In this document: piece by piece, positions 36,240-46,539 of the stretch
Layout of the letters: every line of letters starts with the position of its first letter
Numbering within the stretch: position 1 is the first letter of the stretch
Assembly: GCF_018860345.1 (NCBI RefSeq)
Contig: NZ_JAHKPJ010000028.1
Coordinates: forward strand, 1-64,000
Reading direction: 5' to 3'
Origin: Psychrosphaera sp. F3M07
GTDB lineage: Bacteria > Pseudomonadota > Gammaproteobacteria > Enterobacterales > Alteromonadaceae
Length of the DNA stretch: 64,000 nucleotides
Notes under the pieces: generated by a model
The model's database searches: none
The model's input: only the letters and a program-made list of their open reading frames with translations
Told to the model about the DNA's origin: nothing
Program-made: the position numbers and the translations under genes

Positions 36240-36535
36240 ATTAAACGAGCTATTTTTTCATATATTTTAGCGGCTTGGACCGGAGATAAATTTCCTCGTA
36301 TATCACTTTGTCCTGTCGTCGAACTCACTCTCACTTGTTCCGACTCTATCTGTGGTTCTTGTGGTAAATTACCGGAGATATGTACATTTTGACTATTTTG
36401 TTTTGTTAACTCTGCCGCTGTTGGGATCTGACTTACCTTATCGATGATTTCCGCTTGTTTAGTGCGTACCGCAACACGAGAGGCAACTTTAGTTTGCTCT
36501 ACTCCTGCAGTGACAGAATAATTAGAAATCGACAC
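36236..36535 (-). CDS. Unrecognised small protein
   Basis: A 99-residue protein without signal peptide or membrane segment. The C-terminus, EQVRVSSTTGQSDIRGNLSP then VQAAKIYEKIARLI, has a helical end vaguely like FlgM anti-sigma factors, but I do not claim that identity. Its stop overlaps that of the convergent DUF1285 gene. The reading frame is open for its full length with an ATG start, so it is probably real. Confidence 0.5.
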   Translation of the reverse strand: MSISNYSVTAGVEQTKVASRVAVRTKQAEIIDKVSQIPTAAELTKQNSQNVHISGNLPQEPQIESEQVRVSSTTGQSDIRGNLSPVQAAKIYEKIARLI

Positions 36536-36625
36536 GGTTCACTCGCTAACACAAATATCTAAGGCAGTTATAATTATAGTTCAAATTACTGGGTTCACCG
36601 TCCAATATCAAATATTTCAAACACA

Positions 36626-36651
36626 AAAAACCGAGCCTTAGCTCGGTTTTT
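36626..36651 (-). terminator. Terminator of the aroQ-accB-accC operon
   Basis: A perfect stem AAAAACCGAGC / GCTCGGTTTTT (36626-36651) with a four-base loop, 27 bases past the accC stop on the minus strand. Symmetric A/T flanks could also stop reading from the other side. Confidence 0.9.
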
Positions 36652-36678
36652 AATAATAGATTTACAACAAAGTAACTT

Positions 36679-38025
36679 CTATTTCTGCATACCCAATTTT
36701 TTTTCTAAATAGTGAATGTTTGTTCCACCATTTTGGAAATGTTCATCATCCATAATGCGTTGCTGTAAAGGGACATTGGTTTTAATGCCTTCAATCAACA
36801 GCTCGTTTAATGCATGTTCCATACGTTTAATAGCTATGCCACGGTTTTCACCGTAAGTAATAAGTTTACCAACCATTGAGTCATAGTTAGGCGGCACTTT
36901 ATAATTGGTATAAATATGAGAATCCCAACGAACACCTAAACCACCTGGTGAATGGAAACGAGTAATTTCCCCTGCACATGGAATAAATGACTCAGGATCT
37001 TCAGCATTAATACGACATTCAATAGCGTGACCACGGATAACGATATCGTCTTGTGTAAGCGATAACGGCTGACCTGCAGCAATACGTAATTGTTCTTTTA
37101 TTAAATCAACACCAGTTACCATTTCCGTAACTGGATGTTCAACCTGAATACGTGTATTCATTTCAATAAAGTAGAATTCGCCATTTTCGTATAAAAATTC
37201 AAAAGTACCCGCACCACGATAACCAAGTTCAATACAAGCTCTAACACAACGATCACCAATGTATTTTCGCAAGTCAGCAGTAATGCCTGGCGCTGGCGCT
37301 TCTTCTACTACTTTTTGATGACGACGTTGCATTGAACAGTCACGCTCACCTAAATGAACGGCGTTGCCTTGACCGTCGGCTAATACTTGAATTTCAATAT
37401 GACGAGGATTTTCAAGGAATTTTTCCATGTAAACCACATCATTATTAAATGCAGCACCGGCTTCTTGTTTGGTTAACGCTATTGAGTCAATTAGCTCTGC
37501 TTCGCTTCTTACCACGCGCATACCACGACCACCACCGCCACCAGCCGCTTTTACGATCAATGGATAACCAATGCGTTTAGCAATTGATTTATTAACAGCT
37601 GGATCATCACCAAGTTCACCATCTGAACCAGGAACACAAGGAACGCCTGCTTTTTTCATTGCTTCAATTGCAGAAACTTTATCACCCATCAAACGAATGG
37701 TATCGCCTGTTGGCCCGATAAAAATCAAACCGCTTTTTTCAACTTGATCAGCAAAATCGGCGTTTTCAGCTAAAAATCCATAACCAGGATGTATCGCCAC
37801 CGCATCTGTTACTTCTGCAGCTGCAATAATACGTGGAATATTTAAATAGCTGTCTTGAGCTGATGCTTTACCAATACAAATAGTTTCATCTGCAAGTAAT
37901 ACGTGTTTTAGGTTTTTATCGACAACAGAATGAACTGCAACAGTCTTAATCCCTAGCTCTTTACATGCGCGCAAAATACGAAGTGCTATTTCACCTCGGT
38001 TTGCAATAACGACTTTATCTATCAT
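36679..38025 (-). CDS. accC: Biotin carboxylase subunit of acetyl-CoA carboxylase
   Basis: ATP-grasp enzyme that carboxylates the biotin on AccB, the first step of fatty-acid synthesis. The 448 residues match E. coli (449). Visible: [33 protein letters not shown], the glycine-rich lid [14 protein letters not shown] (about 159-172), [20 protein letters not shown], and [18 protein letters not shown]. It follows accB by 13 bases and is the last gene of the operon. Confidence 0.99.
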   Translation of the reverse strand: MIDKVVIANRGEIALRILRACKELGIKTVAVHSVVDKNLKHVLLADETICIGKASAQDSYLNIPRIIAAAEVTDAVAIHPGYGFLAENADFADQVEKSGLIFIGPTGDTIRLMGDKVSAIEAMKKAGVPCVPGSDGELGDDPAVNKSIAKRIGYPLIVKAAGGGGGRGMRVVRSEAELIDSIALTKQEAGAAFNNDVVYMEKFLENPRHIEIQVLADGQGNAVHLGERDCSMQRRHQKVVEEAPAPGITADLRKYIGDRCVRACIELGYRGAGTFEFLYENGEFYFIEMNTRIQVEHPVTEMVTGVDLIKEQLRIAAGQPLSLTQDDIVIRGHAIECRINAEDPESFIPCAGEITRFHSPGGLGVRWDSHIYTNYKVPPNYDSMVGKLITYGENRGIAIKRMEHALNELLIEGIKTNVPLQQRIMDDEHFQNGGTNIHYLEKKLGMQK

Positions 38026-38038
38026 GTGAAGCCCCTAC

Positions 38039-38494
38039 TTATTCAATTATGAATAAAGGTTGATCAAATTCTACTGGGTCTTCGTTTTCAACAAGAATAG
38101 CTTTAATAACACCAGCCTTGTCAGATTCGATTTGATTCATCATTTTCATCGCTTCGATGATACACAATACATCACCAACTTGAACAGATTGACCAACTTC
38201 AGCAAATGCAGGAGAAGAAGGAGAAGAAGCTCGGTAGAAAGAACCAACCATTGGTGATTTAACTTGATGACCAGATGCTACAGCAGGAGCTGCATCAGCA
38301 ACTGGAGCGGCAGCAGCTGGTGCTGGCGCAGCGGCTTGTTGTGCAGGAGCAGCAACAATTGGTGCAGCTTGCATTACTGGAGCTGGCGCTGCAGCAGAAA
38401 TACGTATTGACTCTTCGCCTTCAGTGATTTCAATTTCACCAACGCCAGATTCAATAACCATATCAACTAATGTTCTTATTTTACGAATATCCAT
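38039..38494 (-). CDS. accB: Biotin carboxyl carrier protein
   Basis: Carrier subunit of acetyl-CoA carboxylase, 151 residues. A short N-terminal domain ([22 protein letters not shown]) is joined by an Ala/Pro-rich linker (about 50-75) to the biotinyl domain, with the biotin-accepting lysine in [10 protein letters not shown] (about residue 117). In E. coli AccB represses its own operon. It lies between aroQ and accC, as is usual. Confidence 0.98.
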   Translation of the reverse strand: MDIRKIRTLVDMVIESGVGEIEITEGEESIRISAAAPAPVMQAAPIVAAPAQQAAAPAPAAAAPVADAAPAVASGHQVKSPMVGSFYRASSPSSPAFAEVGQSVQVGDVLCIIEAMKMMNQIESDKAGVIKAILVENEDPVEFDQPLFIIE

Positions 38495-38532
38495 CTTAAT
38501 TACCTACTTATAAAAAGCTAATTTATTAAATA

Positions 38533-38979
38533 CTATTTTGATAAATGGTTCATCGCATGCACTAATGCGTAGCGGTAACCATCTGTCCCAAGTCCACAAA
38601 TCACGCCCTGAGCAATGTCAGATAAAAACGATTTATGGCGAAATTCTTCTCTGGCATGAACATTTGAAATATGTACTTCAATAAACGGAATGTTCACCCC
38701 TAACAATGCATCACGTAATGCAACGCTTGTGTGTGTAAAAGCAGCGGGATTAAAAATAATAAAATTTATCTTTCCCATCGCTTGATGGATAGCATCTATC
38801 AACTCAGCTTCCGAGTTGGATTGTTTATGGAACAGTTGTACATTATTAGATGACGCTTGCTCTTTAAGTTCTGCAACTAACTCATCTAACGTGTGCGCGC
38901 CATATATTTCAGGCTCACGTTTGCCCAACAAATTTAAATTAGGCCCATTTAACAATAAAACGCTGCTATTTGTAGTCAT
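38533..38979 (-). CDS. aroQ: 3-dehydroquinate dehydratase, type II
   Basis: Third step of the shikimate pathway, making 3-dehydroshikimate. The 148 residues fit the small type II enzyme. Motifs: [19 protein letters not shown] with the catalytic tyrosine-bearing lid, [17 protein letters not shown], and [17 protein letters not shown] with the catalytic histidine. It leads the aroQ-accB-accC operon, an arrangement common in gammaproteobacteria. Confidence 0.98.
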   Translation of the reverse strand: MTTNSSVLLLNGPNLNLLGKREPEIYGAHTLDELVAELKEQASSNNVQLFHKQSNSEAELIDAIHQAMGKINFIIFNPAAFTHTSVALRDALLGVNIPFIEVHISNVHAREEFRHKSFLSDIAQGVICGLGTDGYRYALVHAMNHLSK

Positions 38980-39138
38980 CTACCCACCTTTTTCTCTTAT
39001 CATGCATTTTTATTTATTTTTTTGTTATTCCACCTCATTACTGACTGGAAAACAAGCATGTAAAGAAATTAACTAGGTATTATAGAGAAATCAACACAAT
39101 TAGCAGCAAAATACTGGTCTAATGACACGGAGTGGGAG

Positions 39139-39297
39139 GTGAGGCGGTTAAAACCACAGGATTAAAGTCGAATGCCTCACCATTTTGGCATCGTTTTGTT
39201 TGTCAGAACCTAATTTTAGGCTCAACCATGACTCTCTAGTTTATTAATTAAGTCGATAAACCAGAGAGTGAATTTGAAGAATTGAAGTGAATGAGCC
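39139..39297. repeat. Complex palindromic intergenic region
   Basis: This part of the 332-base aroQ-dsbD gap is unusually symmetric. GTGAGGC (39139-39145) and GCCTCAC (39174-39180) are perfect arms, with GGTTaaAACC beside them. Further on ACTCTCT-GTTTAT and ATAAAC-AGAGAGT (39231-39269) form a long stem with one mismatch, enclosed by GGCTCA (about 39220) and TGAGCC (about 39292). No gene lies here. It may be a cluster of REP-like units; the promoter of aroQ should lie at its left end. Confidence 0.5.
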
Positions 39298-39311
39298 GAA
39301 GGATAACCGGT

Positions 39312-41108
39312 CTATTTTTCTGTAATCACTTTTAAGTGCTGGTTAAATAAAGTTGCATTCATAAAACCTGTCACTCGGTTGTTCGTTAACTCACCTTTTA
39401 AAGGGTCAAAAAACATAATAGTAGGCAAACCTAGAATATTATAATACTCGAGTATTTCTAAATCTTGATCTGTATTTTCAGTCATATCAACTTGTAGCAA
39501 TACAAAGTCAGCCATCTTAGCTTTTACGTCAGTATCAGAGAATGTATAAGCTTCAAACTCTTTACATGCCACACACCAATCCGCATAAAAATCTAACATA
39601 ACTATTTTATTCATTGCGGAGGCTTGAGCAACTTGCTGCTGTATTTCTTGTAAACTAGTTAGTTGAATAAAAGTATCTGTATGTGTTTCCGTAGTTTGTG
39701 CATTACCGGCATAAGTGAGGTTACCCATCCAAGGTTTTGCCACTAAAACAAGTCCACTTAGCAACAGTGTGATTGAAAGCGTCCAAAAAATACTTTTAGC
39801 CTGATTACTGCCATTGTTTAAATATTGGAATCTTAAGTAAGCAGCTAAAATAACTAACAGTACACCCGCTAACTGAAGCACAACCGACAACTCAACAATA
39901 CGTTCTAATAATATAAGCGGAATAGACAATAAGATAAATCCAAAGATAACCTTAACCATATCCATCCATGCGCCCGCTTTTGGCAGTAACTTCCCGCCAG
40001 ATGCACCAATAACCAATAATGGTAATCCCATACCAAGACTTAATACATATAAGGTAATAAAACCAATAAACAAATCACCGGTTTGCGCTACGTATAATAA
40101 CGCTCCGGTCAATGGCGCAGTGGTACAAGGCGAAGCAATAAGACCACTTAATAAGCCCATGGCAAATACGCCAAACACATTGCCTGACTTTTGTTTGTTG
40201 CTTACTTCTGTGAGTTTCGAAGTCCAAGACGCTGGGAGTTGTAAATTAATCCAACCGAACATAGCACACGCTAACAGCACAAAGATAATACTGGTGGCAA
40301 TCAATACCGATGGGTGCTGGAGATAAGCTTGGAACTGCACTCCCATACTTGCAACAACTAAGCCTAATAAAGAGTAAGTTAACGCCATCCCCTGTACATA
40401 TATAAAGGCTAGGTATAATCCTTTTTTTATTGTCAGGTTTTGTTGGCCAGCAATAATGCCTGACAAAATAGGAAACATTGGAAAGACACATGGAGTGAAA
40501 GCCAAGCCAACACCTAACCCAAAGAAGATCAATAAACTAACCAGAAAACTGCCACTGTTTAAACTCTCCGCTAATTGGTTTTGCTGAGAACTTGAATTAG
40601 CCGCAGTGGAGTCACTATTTGTTTGTGCGGCGGCATTGTCCACGGTGTCTAGATCTACCACCTTAGTCACAGGGTTGTAACACAAGCCTGCATTGGCACA
40701 ACCTTGGTAACGAATCTTAATTTGCGCACCCGGTTCAATGTTATCTAATTCAAGTTCAATGATAGCTTCAAAAAAGTAAACTTCTGTGGCACCAAAGAAC
40801 TCGTCTTCAATTTGGCTGCCTTCTGGTTGGCTTTGTTTAATGATAGTTGCGTTTTCTGCTGCAAATTTAAACTTATCTTTATATAAGTAGTAGTCCGTTG
40901 CGATAACCCAAGACAAAGTTAACTTTGTGCCTTTTTGTTCAAAATTGAATAAGAAAGCTTCATCAACCTCTAAAAAACTTTGTTGTGATGCAAAGATATC
41001 TTTTAAAGGATCTTTATCTGGACTTGGAATTGCGATTGATGCTGTAGCGAACATCAATGTCATCAATAATAGAATTGGGTTGAATTTGTTAACCAAAGTT
41101 CGAAACAT
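39312..41108 (-). CDS. dsbD: Thiol:disulfide interchange protein DsbD
   Basis: Inner-membrane protein that carries reducing power from cytoplasmic thioredoxin to the periplasm, feeding DsbC and cytochrome c maturation. From the chosen ATG it is 598 residues with a signal peptide (1-26). The alpha domain has the redox pair in GCANAGLCYNP; the eight-helix beta domain has CVFPMFPI and CTTAPLTGA; the C-terminal thioredoxin-like gamma domain has WCVACKEFE. An earlier in-frame start would overlap cutA and is unlikely. It follows cutA by two bases, as in E. coli. Confidence 0.96.
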   Translation of the reverse strand: MFRTLVNKFNPILLLMTLMFATASIAIPSPDKDPLKDIFASQQSFLEVDEAFLFNFEQKGTKLTLSWVIATDYYLYKDKFKFAAENATIIKQSQPEGSQIEDEFFGATEVYFFEAIIELELDNIEPGAQIKIRYQGCANAGLCYNPVTKVVDLDTVDNAAAQTNSDSTAANSSSQQNQLAESLNSGSFLVSLLIFFGLGVGLAFTPCVFPMFPILSGIIAGQQNLTIKKGLYLAFIYVQGMALTYSLLGLVVASMGVQFQAYLQHPSVLIATSIIFVLLACAMFGWINLQLPASWTSKLTEVSNKQKSGNVFGVFAMGLLSGLIASPCTTAPLTGALLYVAQTGDLFIGFITLYVLSLGMGLPLLVIGASGGKLLPKAGAWMDMVKVIFGFILLSIPLILLERIVELSVVLQLAGVLLVILAAYLRFQYLNNGSNQAKSIFWTLSITLLLSGLVLVAKPWMGNLTYAGNAQTTETHTDTFIQLTSLQEIQQQVAQASAMNKIVMLDFYADWCVACKEFEAYTFSDTDVKAKMADFVLLQVDMTENTDQDLEILEYYNILGLPTIMFFDPLKGELTNNRVTGFMNATLFNQHLKVITEK

Positions 41109-41110
41109 CT

Positions 41111-41434
41111 TTATTCGCCTTGTTGTAAATTTTGTTGCATCCAAGATAAATACTCTGAACTGCCATTTGATATATCTAATTGAATTATTTCTGGAACATC
41201 ATAAGGATGGTGAGTGTTAATATAAGACTCTACTTTTGGCCAATTAATTTCATTGGTTTTAATAAATAATTGGCATTCCGCAGCTTGCTCTACTTTCCCT
41301 TGCCATTTATAAATCGACACCATATTTGGCAAGATGTTAACACATGCCGCAATTTCCTGTTTAACCAGTTCTTCGGCGATGGAATGTGCACTCGTTAAAT
41401 CTGGGCAGGTTGTTAATATTAATTTGTACGTCAT
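41111..41434 (-). CDS. cutA: Divalent-cation tolerance protein CutA
   Basis: Small trimeric protein of 107 residues linked to copper tolerance in E. coli, its exact function being unclear. The signature residues are present: TCPDLTSAHSIAEELVKQEIAACVNILPN, IYKWQGKVE, and HPYDVPEIIQLDI. It is immediately upstream of dsbD and surely in the same transcript, an order conserved from E. coli. Confidence 0.97.
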   Translation of the reverse strand: MTYKLILTTCPDLTSAHSIAEELVKQEIAACVNILPNMVSIYKWQGKVEQAAECQLFIKTNEINWPKVESYINTHHPYDVPEIIQLDISNGSSEYLSWMQQNLQQGE

Positions 41435-41561
41435 TTTGCTTAATTTACGTTTAGTTACTTATTAATTAGGTTTAATTATAAGACGCTTTAATTACTTTAC
41501 TTGATAACCGCTTATATGTCCCATATAAATAGAGCTCATATTTTTAAAAAGTGAAGTTATT

Positions 41562-42053
41562 ATGCCGTTATTTTTAGTTTTTATTATCGTGCCGTTAATC
41601 GAATTAATGTTACTCATAGAAGTCGGTGGCATCATAGGCTCAGGTTGGACGTTTTTGATCATTATCGCCACGGCTATAATAGGTACTAAATTAGTTAAGC
41701 AACAGGGACTTCAAACTTGGAGTAAAATTCAACAAGAAATGGCAACTGGGCAATTGCCCGCCCAATCCTTGTTTGACGGTATTTGCATATTAATCTCAGG
41801 AATATTGTTAATAACCCCTGGATTAATTACTGACGTGATAGGTATGTTATTACTAACGCCTGCATTTAGAACCCTTGCTTATACGCAGCTTGGCAGTAAA
41901 ATTAAATTTAAAGCGGCTTCGTCTGCTCATTTTCATCAACAAAATCATTCCACCTATGATGGTGAGTTTTCTCATACAGATCAGAGTCAAAACAAAAATT
42001 TATCTGACCATCAACCCAATACTCTTGATGGCGAGTTTGAACGTAAAGATTAA
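41562..42053 (+). CDS. fxsA: Membrane protein FxsA
   Basis: Inner-membrane protein of 163 residues, named for suppressing F-exclusion of phage T7 in E. coli. The conserved part is FIIVPLIELMLLIEVGGIIG (first helix), GTKLVKQQGLQTW, and LISGILLITPGLITDVIGMLLLTPAFR. The C-terminal 45 residues are polar and histidine/serine-rich. As in E. coli it sits close to cutA-dsbD and groESL, though an unknown outer-membrane gene intervenes. Confidence 0.95.
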   Translation: MPLFLVFIIVPLIELMLLIEVGGIIGSGWTFLIIIATAIIGTKLVKQQGLQTWSKIQQEMATGQLPAQSLFDGICILISGILLITPGLITDVIGMLLLTPAFRTLAYTQLGSKIKFKAASSAHFHQQNHSTYDGEFSHTDQSQNKNLSDHQPNTLDGEFERKD

Positions 42054-42082
42054 TTACGCCTTAACGTTTAAAACGCACCACT

Positions 42083-42128
42083 AAAGAAACACGCTAATCA
42101 TATTGCTTGATTAAGCGTGTTTCTTTTT
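42083..42128. terminator. Terminator after fxsA
   Basis: A long stem, GAAACACGCT / AGCGTGTTTC with inner AATCA / TGATT and one bulge, followed by five T. It stops fxsA transcription and, in the reverse direction, that of the 42142-44007 gene. Confidence 0.88.
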
Positions 42129-42141
42129 ATCTGCGTAAGGT

Positions 42142-44007
42142 TCAAAAAATGACGTTTAACTTAATATACGGACCATGTATCAAGTCTTGTCGCTGGTAAT
42201 TAATGATCCAACCATCCTCTTCACCTTTCTCTGAATCTTCGGGATCTTGGCTGATATATTCATATTGAAATTTATAACCAGCAAGAATAGAGAGTCCAAG
42301 GCCTTTTAAAGACTTAATCCGACGTTGCCATATATAACCCGCATCCAACACCGCCTTTATATCAATGCTGTTTTTACCATGAACATCACCTTCTGCAGTC
42401 CCCACAGCATCTAACAAAGCTGCTTTACCCGAATGCAAACGCACGACGCCTAAGCCAAACTCACCGCTGACATACCAACGGTTATAATCTGTTTCATAAC
42501 GACTCGCATACCAGCCCTCGTCATAACCAATGACCATACCCAACTTAGACAGCTTAAAGTTTTTATCAAATGCCGATCCAGCAAAACGACGATTGTTATC
42601 AGCAAAACCAACCATACTTGGCGAAGCATAAGTAGAATAATATCCTCCCCAGTAAATCCCCCTTTCCGCCATGACTAAAGCTTGGTAAACCACTCTTTTA
42701 CTATTAAATACATATTGAGACTGTTCTTGTTCGCCTAGTTGATACTTTGCCGTGCCACCAGCATTTAATGACCCGTATACTAACCTTAGGGTATTAGCTC
42801 CGGAGAAAAGACCGTGATAGTCATACTGTACAACAAACTCTTTAACCACTTCTTGCAACACATCATTTTCGAGTGTGTTATCAACTGTTTTTCTGGCCTT
42901 ATTCTGCAACAAACTGACGGCCAATTGACTGTCTCCCCATCGTCCCTGCATATAATACGATGTTAAAACGTTGGTATTCATATCGTACTCAGTTACCGCT
43001 TTTTTCTGCTCTGACGCCTCTACTTTTTGATTTACATGCCAAAACGCAGGTTGGAACCCAGCACCAATCATAAACTCCATCCAACTCGCATTGGCAAACT
43101 CGTGTTGCTCATATTGCATTTGAGTTAACTCAATATTGGTGTATCTAAATTTTTCACGTGTACCACTTGTACTATTTAAGGCACTAAAGGTGACGTCTTT
43201 TTTTGTCATTTCCACATTAGGTTCAAAACCGAAATTGTGTAATTCACTGGCATTAACTTTGCCCACATTGGCTATACCACTGGCCGAAAAGTTATAAGCT
43301 ACTAGCGCTTTATTGTATGCGTTTACCCATTCGTAAAGAGCAGCTGAGAACTGACGATCACCTCTGGAGTTCACGCCTAAAATATTTCCAAAATCACTGT
43401 TTTTATGTAAATTAGTTTGAGCCGTTAACCAGCTCGAATCTGATGATTTAAGACTATTCAAATCGTTTACATGTAACTGATATTCTAATAGTTCTTCATC
43501 ATACTTATTGGCATGTTCACTTATGTAGGCAAAATTTATCACTCCGCCTTGATAGTGATCTATCACCGCGACCTTTACATTGGGGATTAATGAAAATTGG
43601 TAATTTTGATTACCAGAAAAACGGCCCAATACATCAATTGAATTCTCTTTAATGCAAACCACTTCCCCTAGTACCGATATGTCTCTATCTAACCCCGAGC
43701 ACATTTTAGTTGTGCTAAATTTTTTCCGATTCTTTGAACTGTGTAGATAATAATGTGTGACTGTTTTTTTCCCGCGCGAAACCGGTAAAGAGACCAATGC
43801 CCATTCAATATCAGAATAAATAGCACCGATTTGTAATCTTGCTTTGTGGTTATAGTAAAACCGTTGTTCACCTACAATTAACGACTGAGAACAATCTTTT
43901 TTACAATCCTTATTACGCTTTTGTAATTCCACCTTGGCAGTACTAAAGCTTGATATTGTCATTAACCACAACGTGATGAATAGATAAATCCAGTGCTTCA
44001 AAATCAT
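42142..44007 (-). CDS. Unrecognised outer-membrane protein
   Basis: A protein of 621 residues with a signal peptide (1-24) and a C-terminal phenylalanine after alternating aromatic strands (GYKFQYEYIS, HGPYIKLNVIF), typical of an outer-membrane beta-barrel. The mature N-terminus carries an unusual cysteine-rich stretch (about 34-40, CKKDC) that could form disulfides. Many Tyr/Trp-rich strands occur between residues 300 and 600. No family was recognised. It is read away from groES (divergent) and convergent with fxsA. Confidence 0.65.
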   Translation of the reverse strand: MILKHWIYLFITLWLMTISSFSTAKVELQKRNKDCKKDCSQSLIVGEQRFYYNHKARLQIGAIYSDIEWALVSLPVSRGKKTVTHYYLHSSKNRKKFSTTKMCSGLDRDISVLGEVVCIKENSIDVLGRFSGNQNYQFSLIPNVKVAVIDHYQGGVINFAYISEHANKYDEELLEYQLHVNDLNSLKSSDSSWLTAQTNLHKNSDFGNILGVNSRGDRQFSAALYEWVNAYNKALVAYNFSASGIANVGKVNASELHNFGFEPNVEMTKKDVTFSALNSTSGTREKFRYTNIELTQMQYEQHEFANASWMEFMIGAGFQPAFWHVNQKVEASEQKKAVTEYDMNTNVLTSYYMQGRWGDSQLAVSLLQNKARKTVDNTLENDVLQEVVKEFVVQYDYHGLFSGANTLRLVYGSLNAGGTAKYQLGEQEQSQYVFNSKRVVYQALVMAERGIYWGGYYSTYASPSMVGFADNNRRFAGSAFDKNFKLSKLGMVIGYDEGWYASRYETDYNRWYVSGEFGLGVVRLHSGKAALLDAVGTAEGDVHGKNSIDIKAVLDAGYIWQRRIKSLKGLGLSILAGYKFQYEYISQDPEDSEKGEEDGWIINYQRQDLIHGPYIKLNVIF

Positions 44008-44087
44008 TCCTTTTTATATTTAACCTTCTTGGCATGTGCATTAAATAATATTGTCAGCTGCAATCACAACATTTTTTACTTTTATCA

Positions 44088-44116
44088 CTTGGAATTGAAG
44101 TAAACACCCCCACTAT
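44088..44116 (+). promoter_or_regulatory. Heat-shock (sigma-32) promoter of groESL
   Basis: CTTGGA (44088-44093), 14 bases, then CCCCACTAT (44108-44116), close to the sigma-32 pattern CTTGAA-N13-15-CCCCATNT. It lies about 60 bases upstream of groES. No CIRCE palindrome (the HrcA site) was seen in the gap. Confidence 0.7.
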
Positions 44117-44178
44117 AGTTGCAACTTAAAGAATGCCTTAGAGCATAATATAAACCCTAAATCTGGAGATTATGATAA

Positions 44179-44469
44179 ATGACTATTCGTCCTCTACATG
44201 ACCGTTTAATTGTTAAACGTAATGAACAAGAAACTAAATCAGCTGGCGGAATCGTATTAACAGGTTCAGCAGCAGAAAAATCAACTCGCGGTGAAGTAAT
44301 TGCAGTAGGCAATGGCCGTATTTTAGAAAACGGAGACGTGCGAGCGTTAGACGTTAAAGTTGGTGATACGGTTATATTTAGTGAAGGTTATGGCGTTAAA
44401 ACTGAAAAGTTAGACGGTGAAGAAGTTTTGATCATGTCAGAATCTGACATCTTAGCAATTGTAGAATAA
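44179..44469 (+). CDS. groS: Co-chaperonin GroES
   Basis: Heptameric lid of the GroEL folding chamber. The 96 residues include [14 protein letters not shown], the mobile loop [16 protein letters not shown] and the C-terminal [16 protein letters not shown]. Length matches E. coli (97). It is followed by groEL after 82 bases in the standard operon. Confidence 0.99.
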   Translation: MTIRPLHDRLIVKRNEQETKSAGGIVLTGSAAEKSTRGEVIAVGNGRILENGDVRALDVKVGDTVIFSEGYGVKTEKLDGEEVLIMSESDILAIVE

Positions 44470-44542
44470 TTATTCATTGTAGTGAGCCCTAAGTAACCGC
44501 TCACCACTCTATTTATTATTAAGTAATTAAAAGAATATATAG

Positions 44543-46198
<1,656 letters not shown>

Positions 46199-46250
46199 AC
46201 AACATCACACCGTTTCATAGAAACTCATTAAGTTTCACATGATGCAAGAA

Positions 46251-46280
46251 AGCCCGTAAACTGTGTTTACGGGCTTTTTT
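46251..46280 (+). terminator. Terminator of groESL
   Basis: An 11-base-pair stem (AGCCCGTAAAC / GTTTACGGGCT, three-base loop) followed by six T. The remaining 260 bases up to the next gene are AT-rich and show no gene or clear motif beyond the presumed promoter of the propeller-GGDEF gene. Confidence 0.93.
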
Positions 46281-46539
46281 AATACTTATTTTATATTTTA
46301 GCTAGAAATATGCAGTCATTTAGGTAATCAATGTGTAGCTGTTCATAGTTATCGGCAGGATGCTAGTTACATCGTAAGCTATACTTGGGAGTATTGAGTT
46401 AAGTACAAATAACCACCTTATTCACGATTTGTTGTAATAGTGCAACATTGGACTGGTATTTTGTGTTACTAATGGCAATGCTAATTTAGCTATAACTGTA
46501 ATTAGAATTATTAATACTAAATTTCTCAATTGAAATATT

